Shown one piece after another: positions 18,853-27,529 of a stretch of DNA of 64,000 bases. The stretch lies in assembly GCF_927798115.1 (NCBI RefSeq), contig NZ_CAKMMG010000004.1, forward strand, positions 233,389-297,388. Reading direction: 5' to 3'. Source of the stretch: Paenibacillus auburnensis. GTDB taxonomy: Bacteria; Bacillota; Bacilli; Paenibacillales; Paenibacillaceae. Within the stretch, counting starts at the first letter, position 1. Every line of letters begins with the position of its first letter. The notes below the pieces were generated by a model. It saw only the letters and a program-made list of their open reading frames with translations, was not told the DNA's origin and did no database searches. The position numbers were made by a program, and so were the translations under genes.

Positions 18853-18905
18853 GAAACGCCCCTCTGTTCTTAGTAGTATAAGTCTACTGTAAACAGAAGG
18901 GCGTT
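18853..18905 (-). terminator. Terminator of the MarR-ABC-ABC operon
   Basis: Stem AACGCCCTTCTGTT / AACAGAGGGGCGTT on the minus strand with an inner AGTAGACTTATACTACT hairpin; followed by TTTCTTG, a modest T tract. Confidence 0.65.
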
Positions 18906-18954
18906 CGTCCTTTGTGATAACTATTCTAATTAATCGGGTTAGGCATCTCTATCT

Positions 18955-20853
18955 TTAGCCTGCATCCGGCAGGTCATCGCCTGAGAATTGGCTGTTATAG
19001 AGATCGGCATAGAATCCGCCCTGTTCCAGCAGCTCGACATGCGTACCTTTTTCAATCACACTGCCCTGATTCATCACCAGAATGAGATCAGCGTCGCGGA
19101 TGGTTGACAGACGGTGGGCAATAACAAAGCTTGTTCTGCCGGTCATCAGCGTCTTCATCGCTTTCTGAATCTGCACTTCAGTCCGGGTATCTACGCTGCT
19201 GGTCGCTTCATCCAGAATCAGAATCGAAGGATCGGCCAAAATTGCCCGGGCAATGGTCAGCAGCTGCTTCTGTCCTTGTGAGATATTGGAGGCTTCCTCA
19301 TTCAGGATCGTGTTGTAGCCGAGCGGAAGTGTCCGGATAAAGTGATCCGCGTGCGCAGCTTTGGCAGCCCGGATAACATCGGCTTCGGTCGCGCCTTCCC
19401 GGCCATAAGCGATATTGTCGCGGATGGTACCATTAAACAGCCAGGTATCCTGCAGCACCATACCGAATTTACTGCGCAGCTCACTGCGCTTCATGTCGGT
19501 AATATTCACGCCGTCGATGATAATCTCTCCGCCGCTAATTTCATAGAACCGCATCAGCAGGTTGATCAGCGTCGTTTTACCGGCACCGGTCGGTCCTACA
19601 ATTGCAATCGTCTGTCCGGGACTGACATCAATGTTCATATCCTCGATCAGAATCGCATCCGGTTTGTATCCAAATTTCACATGGCGGAACTCCACAGCAC
19701 CTTCTTCTGCACCTTTAGCCTGCTTTGCCAGAGAGACTGAGGTTTCCGGCACTTCTTCTTCTTCATCCAGCAGTTCAAAGACACGCTCTGCTGAAGCAAT
19801 CGTGGATTGTATTATGTTGGCTATATTCGCTGTTTGGGTAATCGGCATTGTAAACTGGCGCGAATATTGAATGAAGGCCTGAATATCACCGACTTCAATA
19901 ACCTTCTTGGTAACAAAAATCCCGCCGACCACACAGACCAGCACATACCCCAGATTACCGATGAACATCATTAGCGGCATGATCATTCCGGACATGAACT
20001 GGGAGCGCCAGCCGGAGTTATAAAGATCATCATTAATTTTGTTGAACTCGTTAAGCGACTGCTGCTCACGGCCGAAGGCTTTTACAATCCGGTGACCGGT
20101 ATACATTTCCTCCACGTGACCGTTTAACTGGCCGAGCGATTTCTGCTGGCCGATGAAATATCCCTGGGAACGTTTGGTGATCGCCATAATAACTACAAAG
20201 CTAAGCGGCAGGGTAACTATGGTGATCAGAGTCAGCCAAGGGCTGATCGTCAGCATCATGATGATAACGCCAATAATGGTCACGATGGACGTAATCAGCT
20301 GGGTTAAGCTCTGCTGCAGCGTTGTACTGATGTTGTCCACATCATTGGTTGCGCGGCTGAGAATTTCCCCATGGGTCCGGGAATCGAAGTATTTCAGCGG
20401 CAGGCGCTCCAGCTTGCTGTTGATCTGCTCACGCATATCGAACACGACCTTCTGGGCAACGTCAGCCATCACATACTGCTGGATATAGCTGAACAAAGCG
20501 CTGAACAGGTAGAGGCCGCCCAGAATGAGCAGAATTTTATTCACATAATCAAAATCAATCGCAGCACCCGGGACCCCCATCAGCAGCCCGTAAGCTCCTT
20601 CGAACAGCTTGGTTGTAGCTTTACCCATGACCTTCGGGCTGAAAATGCTGAATACCGTACTGGCTATGGCCGTAATAAACACGATTAGCAGCTGTACCTG
20701 GCGTGGCCGCAAATAGCGGATCAGCCGGCGGAGCGTGCCTTTGAAATCCTTGGCTTTCTCTGCAGGCATTCTCATACCGGGTCCGCCAGGACCGGGGCCC
20801 ATGCCGCCATGGCGGCGGGCCGGAGGCTTCATTTGCCGATTTTGCTCACTCAT
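18955..20853 (-). CDS. ABC exporter half-transporter, catalytically competent ATPase half
   Basis: A 632-residue fusion of six-TM exporter domain (about 45-350) and ATPase. N-terminus is Gly/Pro/Met rich. ATPase motifs: Walker A GPTGAGKT, Walker B LILDEATSSVD with the catalytic Glu, and switch His in VIAHRLSTI. Its signature is ISQGQ rather than LSGGQ. Paired with the next gene, whose ATPase has the opposite defects, it should form a heterodimer with one canonical and one degenerate ATP site, as in BmrCD, LmrCD and TM287/288 multidrug exporters. It overlaps the partner by ATGA (20850-20853). Substrate unknown; drugs or lipids are likely. Confidence 0.93.
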   Translation of the reverse strand: MSEQNRQMKPPARRHGGMGPGPGGPGMRMPAEKAKDFKGTLRRLIRYLRPRQVQLLIVFITAIASTVFSIFSPKVMGKATTKLFEGAYGLLMGVPGAAIDFDYVNKILLILGGLYLFSALFSYIQQYVMADVAQKVVFDMREQINSKLERLPLKYFDSRTHGEILSRATNDVDNISTTLQQSLTQLITSIVTIIGVIIMMLTISPWLTLITIVTLPLSFVVIMAITKRSQGYFIGQQKSLGQLNGHVEEMYTGHRIVKAFGREQQSLNEFNKINDDLYNSGWRSQFMSGMIMPLMMFIGNLGYVLVCVVGGIFVTKKVIEVGDIQAFIQYSRQFTMPITQTANIANIIQSTIASAERVFELLDEEEEVPETSVSLAKQAKGAEEGAVEFRHVKFGYKPDAILIEDMNIDVSPGQTIAIVGPTGAGKTTLINLLMRFYEISGGEIIIDGVNITDMKRSELRSKFGMVLQDTWLFNGTIRDNIAYGREGATEADVIRAAKAAHADHFIRTLPLGYNTILNEEASNISQGQKQLLTIARAILADPSILILDEATSSVDTRTEVQIQKAMKTLMTGRTSFVIAHRLSTIRDADLILVMNQGSVIEKGTHVELLEQGGFYADLYNSQFSGDDLPDAG

Positions 20854-22619
20854 GCTATTTCCTCCTCTGACAACTGCGAGGATACGATCTCGCGGTACAC
20901 TTCACTATTCTCCATCAGTTCGCGATGAGTGCCGATTCCGGCAATGGTGCCTTCATCCAGAACAATAATCCGGTCGGCATCCATAACCGTGCTGACCCGC
21001 TGGGCGACAATCAGCACCGTTGATTCCGTTGTCTCCTCTTTAAGTGCAGCCCGCAGCTTAGCGTCCGTCTTAAAGTCGAGTGCGGAGAAGCTGTCGTCAA
21101 ACAAATATACTTCCGGTTTTCTTACCAGAGCCCGGGCAATGGAGAGCCGCTGCTTCTGGCCGCCGGAGACGTTGCTGCCGCCTTGGGCGATCTCCGAGCC
21201 AAAGCCTTCCTTCATCGCCGAGACGAAGTCATACGCCTGCGCTACCTTAGCTGCATGAATAACCTCTTCATCGGTAGCGTCATCTTTACCGTAGCGGATA
21301 TTCTCGCTGATCGTTCCGGTGAACAACACCGCCTTTTGCGGGATATAACCGATCTTGCTGCGCAGATCCTCCTGTGTCATCTCACGGACATCCACACCAT
21401 CCACCCGTACGGCGCCTTCAATGACATCATAGAAGCGCGGAATCATGCTGAGCAGCGTAGATTTACCCGATCCGGTACCGCCGATAATGGCTGTGATCTC
21501 GCCGGGGCGGGCACTGAAGCTGATACCAGACAGCGCCGGCTGCTCGGCTCCCGGATAGGAGAAGGACACGTTGTCGAATTCGACAAAGCCATGCATTCCA
21601 TCGCGTCCGTCTTTTTTGGTGGCTGTAGCTGTAGTCTGAAGCTCTCCTCTAGTCGGATCATTGATTTCAGGCTGCATATCGAGCACTTCGTTGATCCGCA
21701 GTGCGGAAGCGGAAGCTCTGGGAATCAGCACGAACATCATGGATACCATGATCAGGGAGAACATAATTTGCATCGCATATTGAATAAACGCCATCAGCGA
21801 ACCGACCTGCAGGTCGCCGTCGCCAATCCGGATACCGCCGTAGTACAGAATGCCGATCATTGAGAAGTTCATGACAAGCATCATTACAGGCATTAGACCA
21901 GCCATGATCTTGTTAACCTTAATGGCAGTTCCCGTCAGATCCTGGTTGGCTGCAGTGAACCTTCTGTTCTCATGATCGATCCGGTTAAATGAACGGATGA
22001 CACGGATACCGGTCAAATGCTCGCGCAGCACACGGTTCAAGGTATCCAGCTTGACCTGAATCGCTTTGAACAGCGGCAGCCCCTTCATTCCGATGAAGAA
22101 AATCGCTCCTACGAGCACCGGAATTACAACTACAAAGATCAGGGACAGCTTGGCATCCTCCGACACCGCCATAATAATCCCCCCGATCATCATCATCGGA
22201 GCACCGACCATCATGCGGAGCATCATCGTCAATACGGTTTGTACCTGTGTAATATCGTTAGTTGTGCGTGTAATCAGTGAAGCTGTACCGATTTTGTCAA
22301 ATTCATGCAGCGTAAAATTCTCTACATGTTTGAACATTTTCGAGCGGGTGTTTTTCCCGAAGCCTGCGGCTACCTTCGCCGACAAATAACTGGCAATCAC
22401 GGAGCAAAGCGCACCGCCGCCTGCCACAAGCAGCATATAGGCACCGATCCGCCAGATATAGTCGCGGTCGCCATGTACGATTCCTTTATCCACGATGTCG
22501 GACATCAGGGTTGGAAGATACAAATCGCCCATGGATTGCAGAAAGATTAGAATTAATACAGCTGCAACGCCCCACCGAAAGGGCTTAAGTCCTTTTAACA
22601 ATTTAATCAAGTTTCTCAT
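20850..22619 (-). CDS. ABC exporter half-transporter, degenerate ATPase half
   Basis: A 589-residue TMD-NBD protein. The ATPase has Walker A GGTGSGKS and signature VSGGQ, but Walker B reads LFDDSFSALD, with Asp replacing the catalytic Glu, and the switch His is Gln (VAQRVSTV). These are the known marks of the non-consensus half of heterodimeric exporters. Its reading frame begins inside the end of the MarR gene (17-base overlap), so translation is probably coupled; the ribosome site before ATG 22617-22619 is weak, and TTG four codons in, with GGAG nine bases upstream, is an alternative start. Confidence 0.92.
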   Translation of the reverse strand: MRNLIKLLKGLKPFRWGVAAVLILIFLQSMGDLYLPTLMSDIVDKGIVHGDRDYIWRIGAYMLLVAGGGALCSVIASYLSAKVAAGFGKNTRSKMFKHVENFTLHEFDKIGTASLITRTTNDITQVQTVLTMMLRMMVGAPMMMIGGIIMAVSEDAKLSLIFVVVIPVLVGAIFFIGMKGLPLFKAIQVKLDTLNRVLREHLTGIRVIRSFNRIDHENRRFTAANQDLTGTAIKVNKIMAGLMPVMMLVMNFSMIGILYYGGIRIGDGDLQVGSLMAFIQYAMQIMFSLIMVSMMFVLIPRASASALRINEVLDMQPEINDPTRGELQTTATATKKDGRDGMHGFVEFDNVSFSYPGAEQPALSGISFSARPGEITAIIGGTGSGKSTLLSMIPRFYDVIEGAVRVDGVDVREMTQEDLRSKIGYIPQKAVLFTGTISENIRYGKDDATDEEVIHAAKVAQAYDFVSAMKEGFGSEIAQGGSNVSGGQKQRLSIARALVRKPEVYLFDDSFSALDFKTDAKLRAALKEETTESTVLIVAQRVSTVMDADRIIVLDEGTIAGIGTHRELMENSEVYREIVSSQLSEEEIA

Positions 22620-23106
22620 CTCCGTTCATTTGTAACCGGTCTAAGTCAGGCCGCGGATTATTTTCTATAAACCCATGTACCTTCAGCAAGAGATCCGCCA
22701 GAAGGGTGCTCTCTTCTTCACCCAAATACTCCACCAGCTTGTTCAGGGAAGCATCCATATGCTCTCTCGCTTTTCTTGTGATCACTCTGCCCTGCTCCGT
22801 CAGCCGGATGCGCACCACTCTCCGGTCAGAAGGATCCGGCTGTCTCTCGACCATGTCCTTGGCCTCAAGGCTGTTGATAAGCTGCGTAACTGTGGGAGGC
22901 GTTATCCCCAGCAAACGGCTGATTTCGGATACTTTGAGCCCTTCCTCGGCAGAACGCGATTTTCTTGCAAGGCATATCAGTAAAGTCATTTCACTTGGCT
23001 TATGCCCCTCAACAGCCTGATGCACATGTGCTTTTCGCAGCTGCCGCAGAGCCATAAATAGCTTTTGTGCGACTGGATTTTCATTGTTTATCCCAATGCT
23101 TCCCAT
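22603..23106 (-). CDS. MarR family transcriptional regulator
   Basis: A 167-residue winged-helix repressor. The recognition region reads LGITPPTVTQLINSLEAKDMVERQPDPSDRRVVRIRLT, with the DRR wing typical of MarR. It heads the operon with the two ABC exporter genes and overlaps the first, so it most likely represses its own operon and responds to an exported compound. The upstream region (23107-23200) contains TTAGTTAACCTAAG-like and TTAATTAGGCAACCTAATTA repeats of TTAGGTTRCC type that could be its operator; the TTAGG/CCTAA pair at 23124-23165 is notable. Confidence 0.9.
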   Translation of the reverse strand: MGSIGINNENPVAQKLFMALRQLRKAHVHQAVEGHKPSEMTLLICLARKSRSAEEGLKVSEISRLLGITPPTVTQLINSLEAKDMVERQPDPSDRRVVRIRLTEQGRVITRKAREHMDASLNKLVEYLGEEESTLLADLLLKVHGFIENNPRPDLDRLQMNGDEKLD

Positions 23107-23119
23107 CCCCTTATTTTAC

Positions 23120-23168
23120 TTAGGTTAACTAATAATTAAATACAATATTAATTAGGCAACCTAATTAT
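23120..23168. promoter_or_regulatory. Candidate MarR operator region
   Basis: Just upstream of the marR gene: ACTTAGGTTAACTAATAATT and, about 25 bases on, TTAATTAGGCAACCTAATTA. The second is an inverted repeat (TTAGG-CAA-CCTAA core, arms AATTAGG / CCTAATT), and the first repeats its TTAGGTTAAC half. Dyads of this size are typical MarR binding sites and two copies would fit autoregulation. Confidence 0.5.
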
Positions 23169-23254
23169 ATTTTCAATACAAATCTTTGTCAAACATTGAA
23201 TGCGCTATCAAATATTACGGAATGACGAACAAATCAGCAGCGCTGCAGCACGCC

Positions 23255-23281
23255 AAAACTCCCCCGCCGGGGGCGGAGGAG
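23255..23281 (-). terminator. Terminator of the HTH/TPR regulator gene
   Basis: Minus-strand stem CTCCTCCGCC / GGCGGGGGAG (one G-U pair), loop of three, then TTTT. Confidence 0.6.
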
Positions 23282-23307
23282 CGCTTTGTTTCATATAAGA
23301 GACCCGC

Positions 23308-24720
23308 TTAGAAGGAACGCTCCGCCATGGCAGAACGCCGCTCCCTGTTCGCAGCCAGCTCCTGATTTTTTCTTAGTCCTTTAAGGAGTTCACCGTACCG
23401 CAGCAGCTGCTGTCCGCCCGCACTCTCACGGCTCTCTTCAAATAACGTTACACACTCGAGGATGTCTTTGGCGCTGTTAAGCTGAATTGCTGCCTTGAGA
23501 CATTGCAAAATATAATCGATACCCCGCGTATATTGTCCGCGTTCTGAATAATATAAAGCCAGCTGATACCCGAGCCGGTAGATCCGTTCGATGTTGAGGG
23601 GATCCTGAAGCTGTTCAAACCGGGGCATTTCCGCCGAAAACTGTTCCAGTACATGATCTACAGAAAAACCGAAACGGTTGGCAGCCTCCAGAATACTCAC
23701 CAGGCCGGGCAGAATCTCACTGGGCAGCTTCGCCATATATGCTGTATACTCCGGCAGAACCGCAAAATTCCCCACCTGCATTTCCAGGGTAAAGCTATTG
23801 CCAACGGCAAAGGAACGGAAGGCATCGACAATGCGCAGCCCCTCTTCATCCAGGAGTTCAAACCAGCCCAGGTCAGCATACATAGCCGTAAACTTTTGGG
23901 CTTCTTCATATTTCCCCTGTTTGGTGAGCGCTGTCGCCTTCATCAAATGTCCATGGGCGTAATACAGCACGAGCGGCCGCAGCAGATGTAACTCTTCCGT
24001 ACGTCTGCCCGTCTTCTTCCGCAGCTGCTCCCGGTAAATCCCGTCGGCCAGTGCCCTCAGCTCATCAGTGTATCTCTCCATATCTGACCACCGGTGCAGC
24101 GTGAAGCAGACACTTGCCAGCTTAAGCAGCCCGTCCAGCTGCAGATGATCTGGAATACGGCCACGGAACGGCTCAAAGGTGATGACCGCCCGCAGCATTT
24201 CCTCCATATCCACAACAGACTCCAGCGATTTAAAGATACGGTACTGGCTGATGGCCAGACGTTCGGAAGAGCTGTCCTGCTCATGTTCAACAATGATTTT
24301 ATAAAAGGCCTTTGCTTCCTGAATCTTCCCGCCGGCAAATAATTTCTCCGCTACCGAGTAGACCACATCCAGCGGTTTGGGAAATTCCATGATTCTGTTT
24401 ATAATTTCATCGACACACTGCTGTTTACCGGTCTCCACACAACGAATTAAAAAGGGCTCCACCCTGCGGCGCGAGACCTTGTCTTCACTGAAGCATTCAT
24501 CTACATAAAGTGTATAGAACCATCCCTCCGGGAATCCAAAGGCCTTCGTGAGCGCATCCAGTTGTCCCAGGGAAACCGGCTTAGGCGGATTACCGTGAAG
24601 AATGGCGCTCAGACTCCCCCGGTTGAGGCCGGATACTTTCGCAAATGAGGCGAGGTTATACCCGGAGCGGAACAGATTATTCTCGATTTCGGAGCGTAAT
24701 GTTGTCAGTTTCATCTCCAC
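23308..24720 (-). CDS. Helix-turn-helix regulator with TPR-like helical domain
   Basis: A 470-residue protein with an N-terminal HTH (about 8-62: LASFAKVSGLNRGSLSAILHG) followed by about 400 residues of helical repeats resembling TPRs (for example VAEKLFAGGKIQEAKAFYKIIVEH). This is the layout of Firmicute regulators that sense peptides or partner proteins (Rgg/PlcR/AimR-like in broad terms), but no signal-peptide gene is evident next to it. The HTH may also be used without DNA binding. Start is GTG 24718-24720 with GAGGAAGG six bases upstream; the ATG two codons later is too close to any ribosome site. Target unknown. It has its own terminator. Confidence 0.75.
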   Translation of the reverse strand: MEMKLTTLRSEIENNLFRSGYNLASFAKVSGLNRGSLSAILHGNPPKPVSLGQLDALTKAFGFPEGWFYTLYVDECFSEDKVSRRRVEPFLIRCVETGKQQCVDEIINRIMEFPKPLDVVYSVAEKLFAGGKIQEAKAFYKIIVEHEQDSSSERLAISQYRIFKSLESVVDMEEMLRAVITFEPFRGRIPDHLQLDGLLKLASVCFTLHRWSDMERYTDELRALADGIYREQLRKKTGRRTEELHLLRPLVLYYAHGHLMKATALTKQGKYEEAQKFTAMYADLGWFELLDEEGLRIVDAFRSFAVGNSFTLEMQVGNFAVLPEYTAYMAKLPSEILPGLVSILEAANRFGFSVDHVLEQFSAEMPRFEQLQDPLNIERIYRLGYQLALYYSERGQYTRGIDYILQCLKAAIQLNSAKDILECVTLFEESRESAGGQQLLRYGELLKGLRKNQELAANRERRSAMAERSF

Positions 24721-24794
24721 CCGGCACCTTCCTCAGCAGCTTAAATAGACTCTTCTATTAATTGCCATTATAGGGGATGACTATAGAAAGCACA

Positions 24795-24822
24795 ACAAAA
24801 GGGCCCTGCGGCAGCAGGACCT
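24795..24822 (-). terminator. Terminator of the Spo0E-like gene
   Basis: Stem GGTCCTGC / GCAGGGCC with a TGCC loop and CTTTTGTTG tail on the minus strand. Confidence 0.7.
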
Positions 24823-24928
24823 TAATTATAAAAACTCAATTAAATTTAATGGTTTATCCTGGTAAAGCAGTGAAGGAATGGCACCTTATATCTCTATTAC
24901 AGAATTAAGGCTGCAGCTGCAGTAAGCA

Positions 24929-25213
24929 CTACTGCTGGAAGGCTGCTTTGCTTCTAACCCGCTTGCTTTTGGTGATTTTCCCGTACGGGGCGTCTTCATT
25001 TTGACGGCTCCGCAGACTCTCCATCATTTTGTTCTGGGCCAGGACAATGTATCCGTCCAGCCGTTGGCTGAGCTCCACAACCGTATGGTCGCTGAGGCTG
25101 CGTTCCTGCGCTACCTCCAGCAGCTCGCTTCTAAGGCTCTCTATAGTAATAAATAACTCATCTTCTCTATAATCTCTTCTAGGCTCTTCATGGGAAGTCC
25201 GGTAAAAATTCAC
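24929..25213 (-). CDS. Spo0E-like aspartyl-phosphate phosphatase
   Basis: A 94-residue protein with the Spo0E family core: a first helix IESLRSELLEVAQERSLSD and the signature helix ELSQRLDGYIVLAQ (SQxLD at 49-53). Members dephosphorylate Spo0A~P and so delay sporulation. Compared with minimal family members it carries an N-terminal acidic stretch and a basic C-terminal tail (KITKSKRVRSKAAFQQ). GTG start 25211-25213 is backed by AGGTGA six bases upstream. It sits alone with its own terminator. Whether its target is Spo0A or another response regulator is inferred only from the family. Confidence 0.8.
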   Translation of the reverse strand: MNFYRTSHEEPRRDYREDELFITIESLRSELLEVAQERSLSDHTVVELSQRLDGYIVLAQNKMMESLRSRQNEDAPYGKITKSKRVRSKAAFQQ

Positions 25214-25327
25214 GTTTAGTCACCTGCCCTCTATCAACTTCTCCACTATCATAAGGCATGATGCCAAAAAACATATTTTGAAAAAAAAGAAAAAATTGTC
25301 GAAGATATTACAAGTGTAAATTTACAT

Positions 25328-26248
25328 TTATTCATTTTTTCCCGCTTGTTCCGGGGGAAGGTAACGTTCCCCAAGCACGCGCATCGCAAAAGCAATCCAT
25401 TCCTTCGCTGCGAAGGACAAATAGCGGTCTCTGCGCCAGATCATGCCAAGCTGCCAGGGAATGACCGGCTCTGTCAACGGAATAACCGCAATCCGTGTAC
25501 GGTCCATATCCCGGCAGATCGTCTCCGGCAGCAAGGCAATCCCCATTCCGGCTGCCACCATCCGGCTGATTAAGTCCCATTGCGAGCTCTCATATACGAC
25601 CTTCGGCTGAAAACCAGCCTTCACGCATTCGGTGATTATCCGGTCATGCAGGGCAAAATCCTCACGGAACAGCACAAACTCCTCCGCCTCCAGCTCCTTC
25701 AGGGCAACAAAGTCTGCACCTGCCAGACGGTGCCCTACCGGCACCAGAAGCTCCAGCTTCTCTTCCACAAAAGTAAAGCAGTGAAATTTAGCCGTATTTA
25801 CAGGAAGCACAATGGCCCCGATATCCAACAGGCCCGTCTCCACGTCATCTTCTACTTTTTTGGCTCCGTCTTCATGCAGCCGGATGGTCACGTCGGGATA
25901 ACGCCGGTGAAACTCCCCGATGACCGCAGGGAAAAAGCTTGCCCCCACCATGGGCGGCAGACCGATACGGATATGGCCGCGCTGCAGATTGCGCAGACCG
26001 TCCAACTCGGAAGAGAGGCTGACGAAGGACTCTACAATATTTTGCGCTTTTGCCAGCAGGATTTCACCCGCATCGGTTAATCTTATGCTTTTGCCTTCAC
26101 GGTAAAAAAGGTCTGCCCCAAGCTCTTCCTCCAGATTGCGGATCATTTTGCTGATCGTTGGCTGGGTAATAAACAAGGATTCCGCCGCTCTGGAGAAGCT
26201 GTTCAACCTTGCCGCCTGCACAAAATACTGCAGCTGTCTGATTTCCAT
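25328..26248 (-). CDS. cidR: LysR-type regulator, CidR-like
   Basis: A 306-residue LysR-type activator with an N-terminal winged HTH (MEIRQLQYFVQAARLNSFSRAAESLFITQPTISK region) and a periplasmic-binding-like effector domain. It is divergently placed to cidA-cidB with 109 bases between, the same arrangement as cidR/cidABC in staphylococci and ywbI/ywbHG in Bacillus, where it activates cid genes in response to acetate and overflow metabolism. The symbol rests mainly on this context. GAGGTGAGGAT precedes the ATG. Confidence 0.83.
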   Translation of the reverse strand: MEIRQLQYFVQAARLNSFSRAAESLFITQPTISKMIRNLEEELGADLFYREGKSIRLTDAGEILLAKAQNIVESFVSLSSELDGLRNLQRGHIRIGLPPMVGASFFPAVIGEFHRRYPDVTIRLHEDGAKKVEDDVETGLLDIGAIVLPVNTAKFHCFTFVEEKLELLVPVGHRLAGADFVALKELEAEEFVLFREDFALHDRIITECVKAGFQPKVVYESSQWDLISRMVAAGMGIALLPETICRDMDRTRIAVIPLTEPVIPWQLGMIWRRDRYLSFAAKEWIAFAMRVLGERYLPPEQAGKNE

Positions 26249-26327
26249 ATCCTCACCTCATGTATAGACAAAAGGAATGTCACTTATTCGTTATATTCAT
26301 TTTACCTATGAAAATAATTGTTGTAAA

Positions 26328-26345
26328 CTTTCATTAGAATGAAAG
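26328..26345. promoter_or_regulatory. 18-bp palindrome overlapping the cidA ribosome binding site
   Basis: CTTTCATTAGAATGAAAG has perfect 8-base arms around AG and runs into the AAAGGAG ribosome site of cidA. A related ATTCATTTTACCTATGAAAAT dyad lies 30 bases upstream. They could be CidR binding sites, or as RNA the hairpin could mask the ribosome site. Confidence 0.45.
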
Positions 26346-26357
26346 GAGCGAAGCCTT

Positions 26358-26729
26358 ATGAAAAAAATAACTCTAGGCTTGCTGCAGGTTGCCGGACTTA
26401 CGGCCTTCTCCATGCTTATTAATACCCTAACTCCTATGCTGCATATTCCCATTCCCGGAAGTATCATCGGGATGATCATTTTGTTCCTGCTGCTGGAATC
26501 CGGTACGGTCCGCTTGAACTGGGTCGAGGTCGGTGCCTCCTGGCTGCTTGCCGAACTGCTGCTGTTTTTTATTCCCTCCGCTGTGGGAGTAATGAAATAT
26601 TCAAGACTGCTTGAGGCGGACGGCCTTCAGGTGCTGGCGGTGGTCCTTGTCGGAACCTTTGCCGTCATGGCTGGCTCCGGACTGCTTACCGGCGCAATTT
26701 ATAAAGTAAAGGAGCGTAGAGACTCATGA
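26358..26729 (+). CDS. cidA: CidA/LrgA family holin-like protein
   Basis: A 123-residue membrane protein with four hydrophobic segments and the family core HIPIPGSIIGMIILFLLLESG, then LLFFIPSAVGVM. In staphylococci CidA/LrgA act as a holin/antiholin-like system tied to programmed death, pyruvate uptake and murein hydrolase control; in Bacillus, related proteins affect pyruvate and acetate-stage physiology. AAAGGAG nine bases upstream supports the start. Its stop overlaps cidB by ATGA, and cidR is divergent. Confidence 0.9.
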   Translation: MKKITLGLLQVAGLTAFSMLINTLTPMLHIPIPGSIIGMIILFLLLESGTVRLNWVEVGASWLLAELLLFFIPSAVGVMKYSRLLEADGLQVLAVVLVGTFAVMAGSGLLTGAIYKVKERRDS

Positions 26730-27409
26730 TTACAGGAATGCTTCTGCTCGGCCTCACGCTGCTGGTCTATCTGCTGGCGAAACGGATTTATACTTCCAGC
26801 GGCAAAATGTATTTCTCTCCGCTCATCATCACCCCGCTGATTATTATCAGCATTCTGCTGGTGATGGGAATTCCTTATGACTCTTACAATGCGGGGGGCC
26901 AGTGGCTGACTAAGCTGCTGCAGCCGGCGACTATCGCCTTTGCGATCCCACTACATAAAAACTTCAAGGTGCTCAAAAAGCACGCCGCCGAAATTGCGGC
27001 TGGCGTGCTGTCAGGTACGGTAATTGCCGTTCTTTCTTCCATGATGCTGGCCAAATGGCTGCATTTAAGCGGTGAACTGGCTACCAGTCTTGTGCCCCGG
27101 TCGGTAACTACACCGATCGCCATGAGCATCTCGCAAAGCATCGGCGGCGTCCCGAGCATCACGGCTGTTTTTGTCATCCTGACCGGTGTACTGGGAACGA
27201 TGATGGGACCTTCCGTACTTCGCCTCTTCCGCATTGACAATGAAATTGCGCGCGGTGTATCGCTGGGAACCGCTGCGCACGGTACCGGTACATCCAAGGC
27301 CTTCGAGTTCAGCTCCCTGACCGGCACCATCTCAAGTATCGCTATGATTCTAACAGCGCTGTTCTCCATCGGCCTTGCGCCTGCGCTGCTCTCTGTTTTC
27401 CTCCACTAG
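26726..27409 (+). CDS. cidB: CidB/LrgB family membrane protein
   Basis: A 227-residue polytopic protein, partner of CidA. Family landmarks include YNAGGQWLTKLLQPATIAFAIPL, LVPRSVTTPIAMSIS and GTAAHGTGTSKAF, the last two being the most conserved stretches of LrgB proteins. Together with CidA it probably forms a small-molecule (pyruvate or similar) transport or membrane-permeabilising complex. A strong terminator follows and closes the two-gene operon. Confidence 0.92.
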   Translation: MITGMLLLGLTLLVYLLAKRIYTSSGKMYFSPLIITPLIIISILLVMGIPYDSYNAGGQWLTKLLQPATIAFAIPLHKNFKVLKKHAAEIAAGVLSGTVIAVLSSMMLAKWLHLSGELATSLVPRSVTTPIAMSISQSIGGVPSITAVFVILTGVLGTMMGPSVLRLFRIDNEIARGVSLGTAAHGTGTSKAFEFSSLTGTISSIAMILTALFSIGLAPALLSVFLH

Positions 27410-27429
27410 GCCGACCCCGCTTGGGCCAC

Positions 27430-27470
27430 AGCCCTGCTGATCCGTAATACGGATTAGCAGGGCTTTTTTC
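27430..27470 (+). terminator. Terminator of the cidAB operon
   Basis: Stem AGCCCTGCTGATCCG / CGGATTAGCAGGGCT (one mismatch) with a TAATA-type loop and a TTTTTT tail. Confidence 0.9.
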
Positions 27471-27529
27471 TAAATATAAGAAAGTATACGTTACCGTCTT
27501 TAAAGGACGGTATAGCCGTTTCGGCTCGG

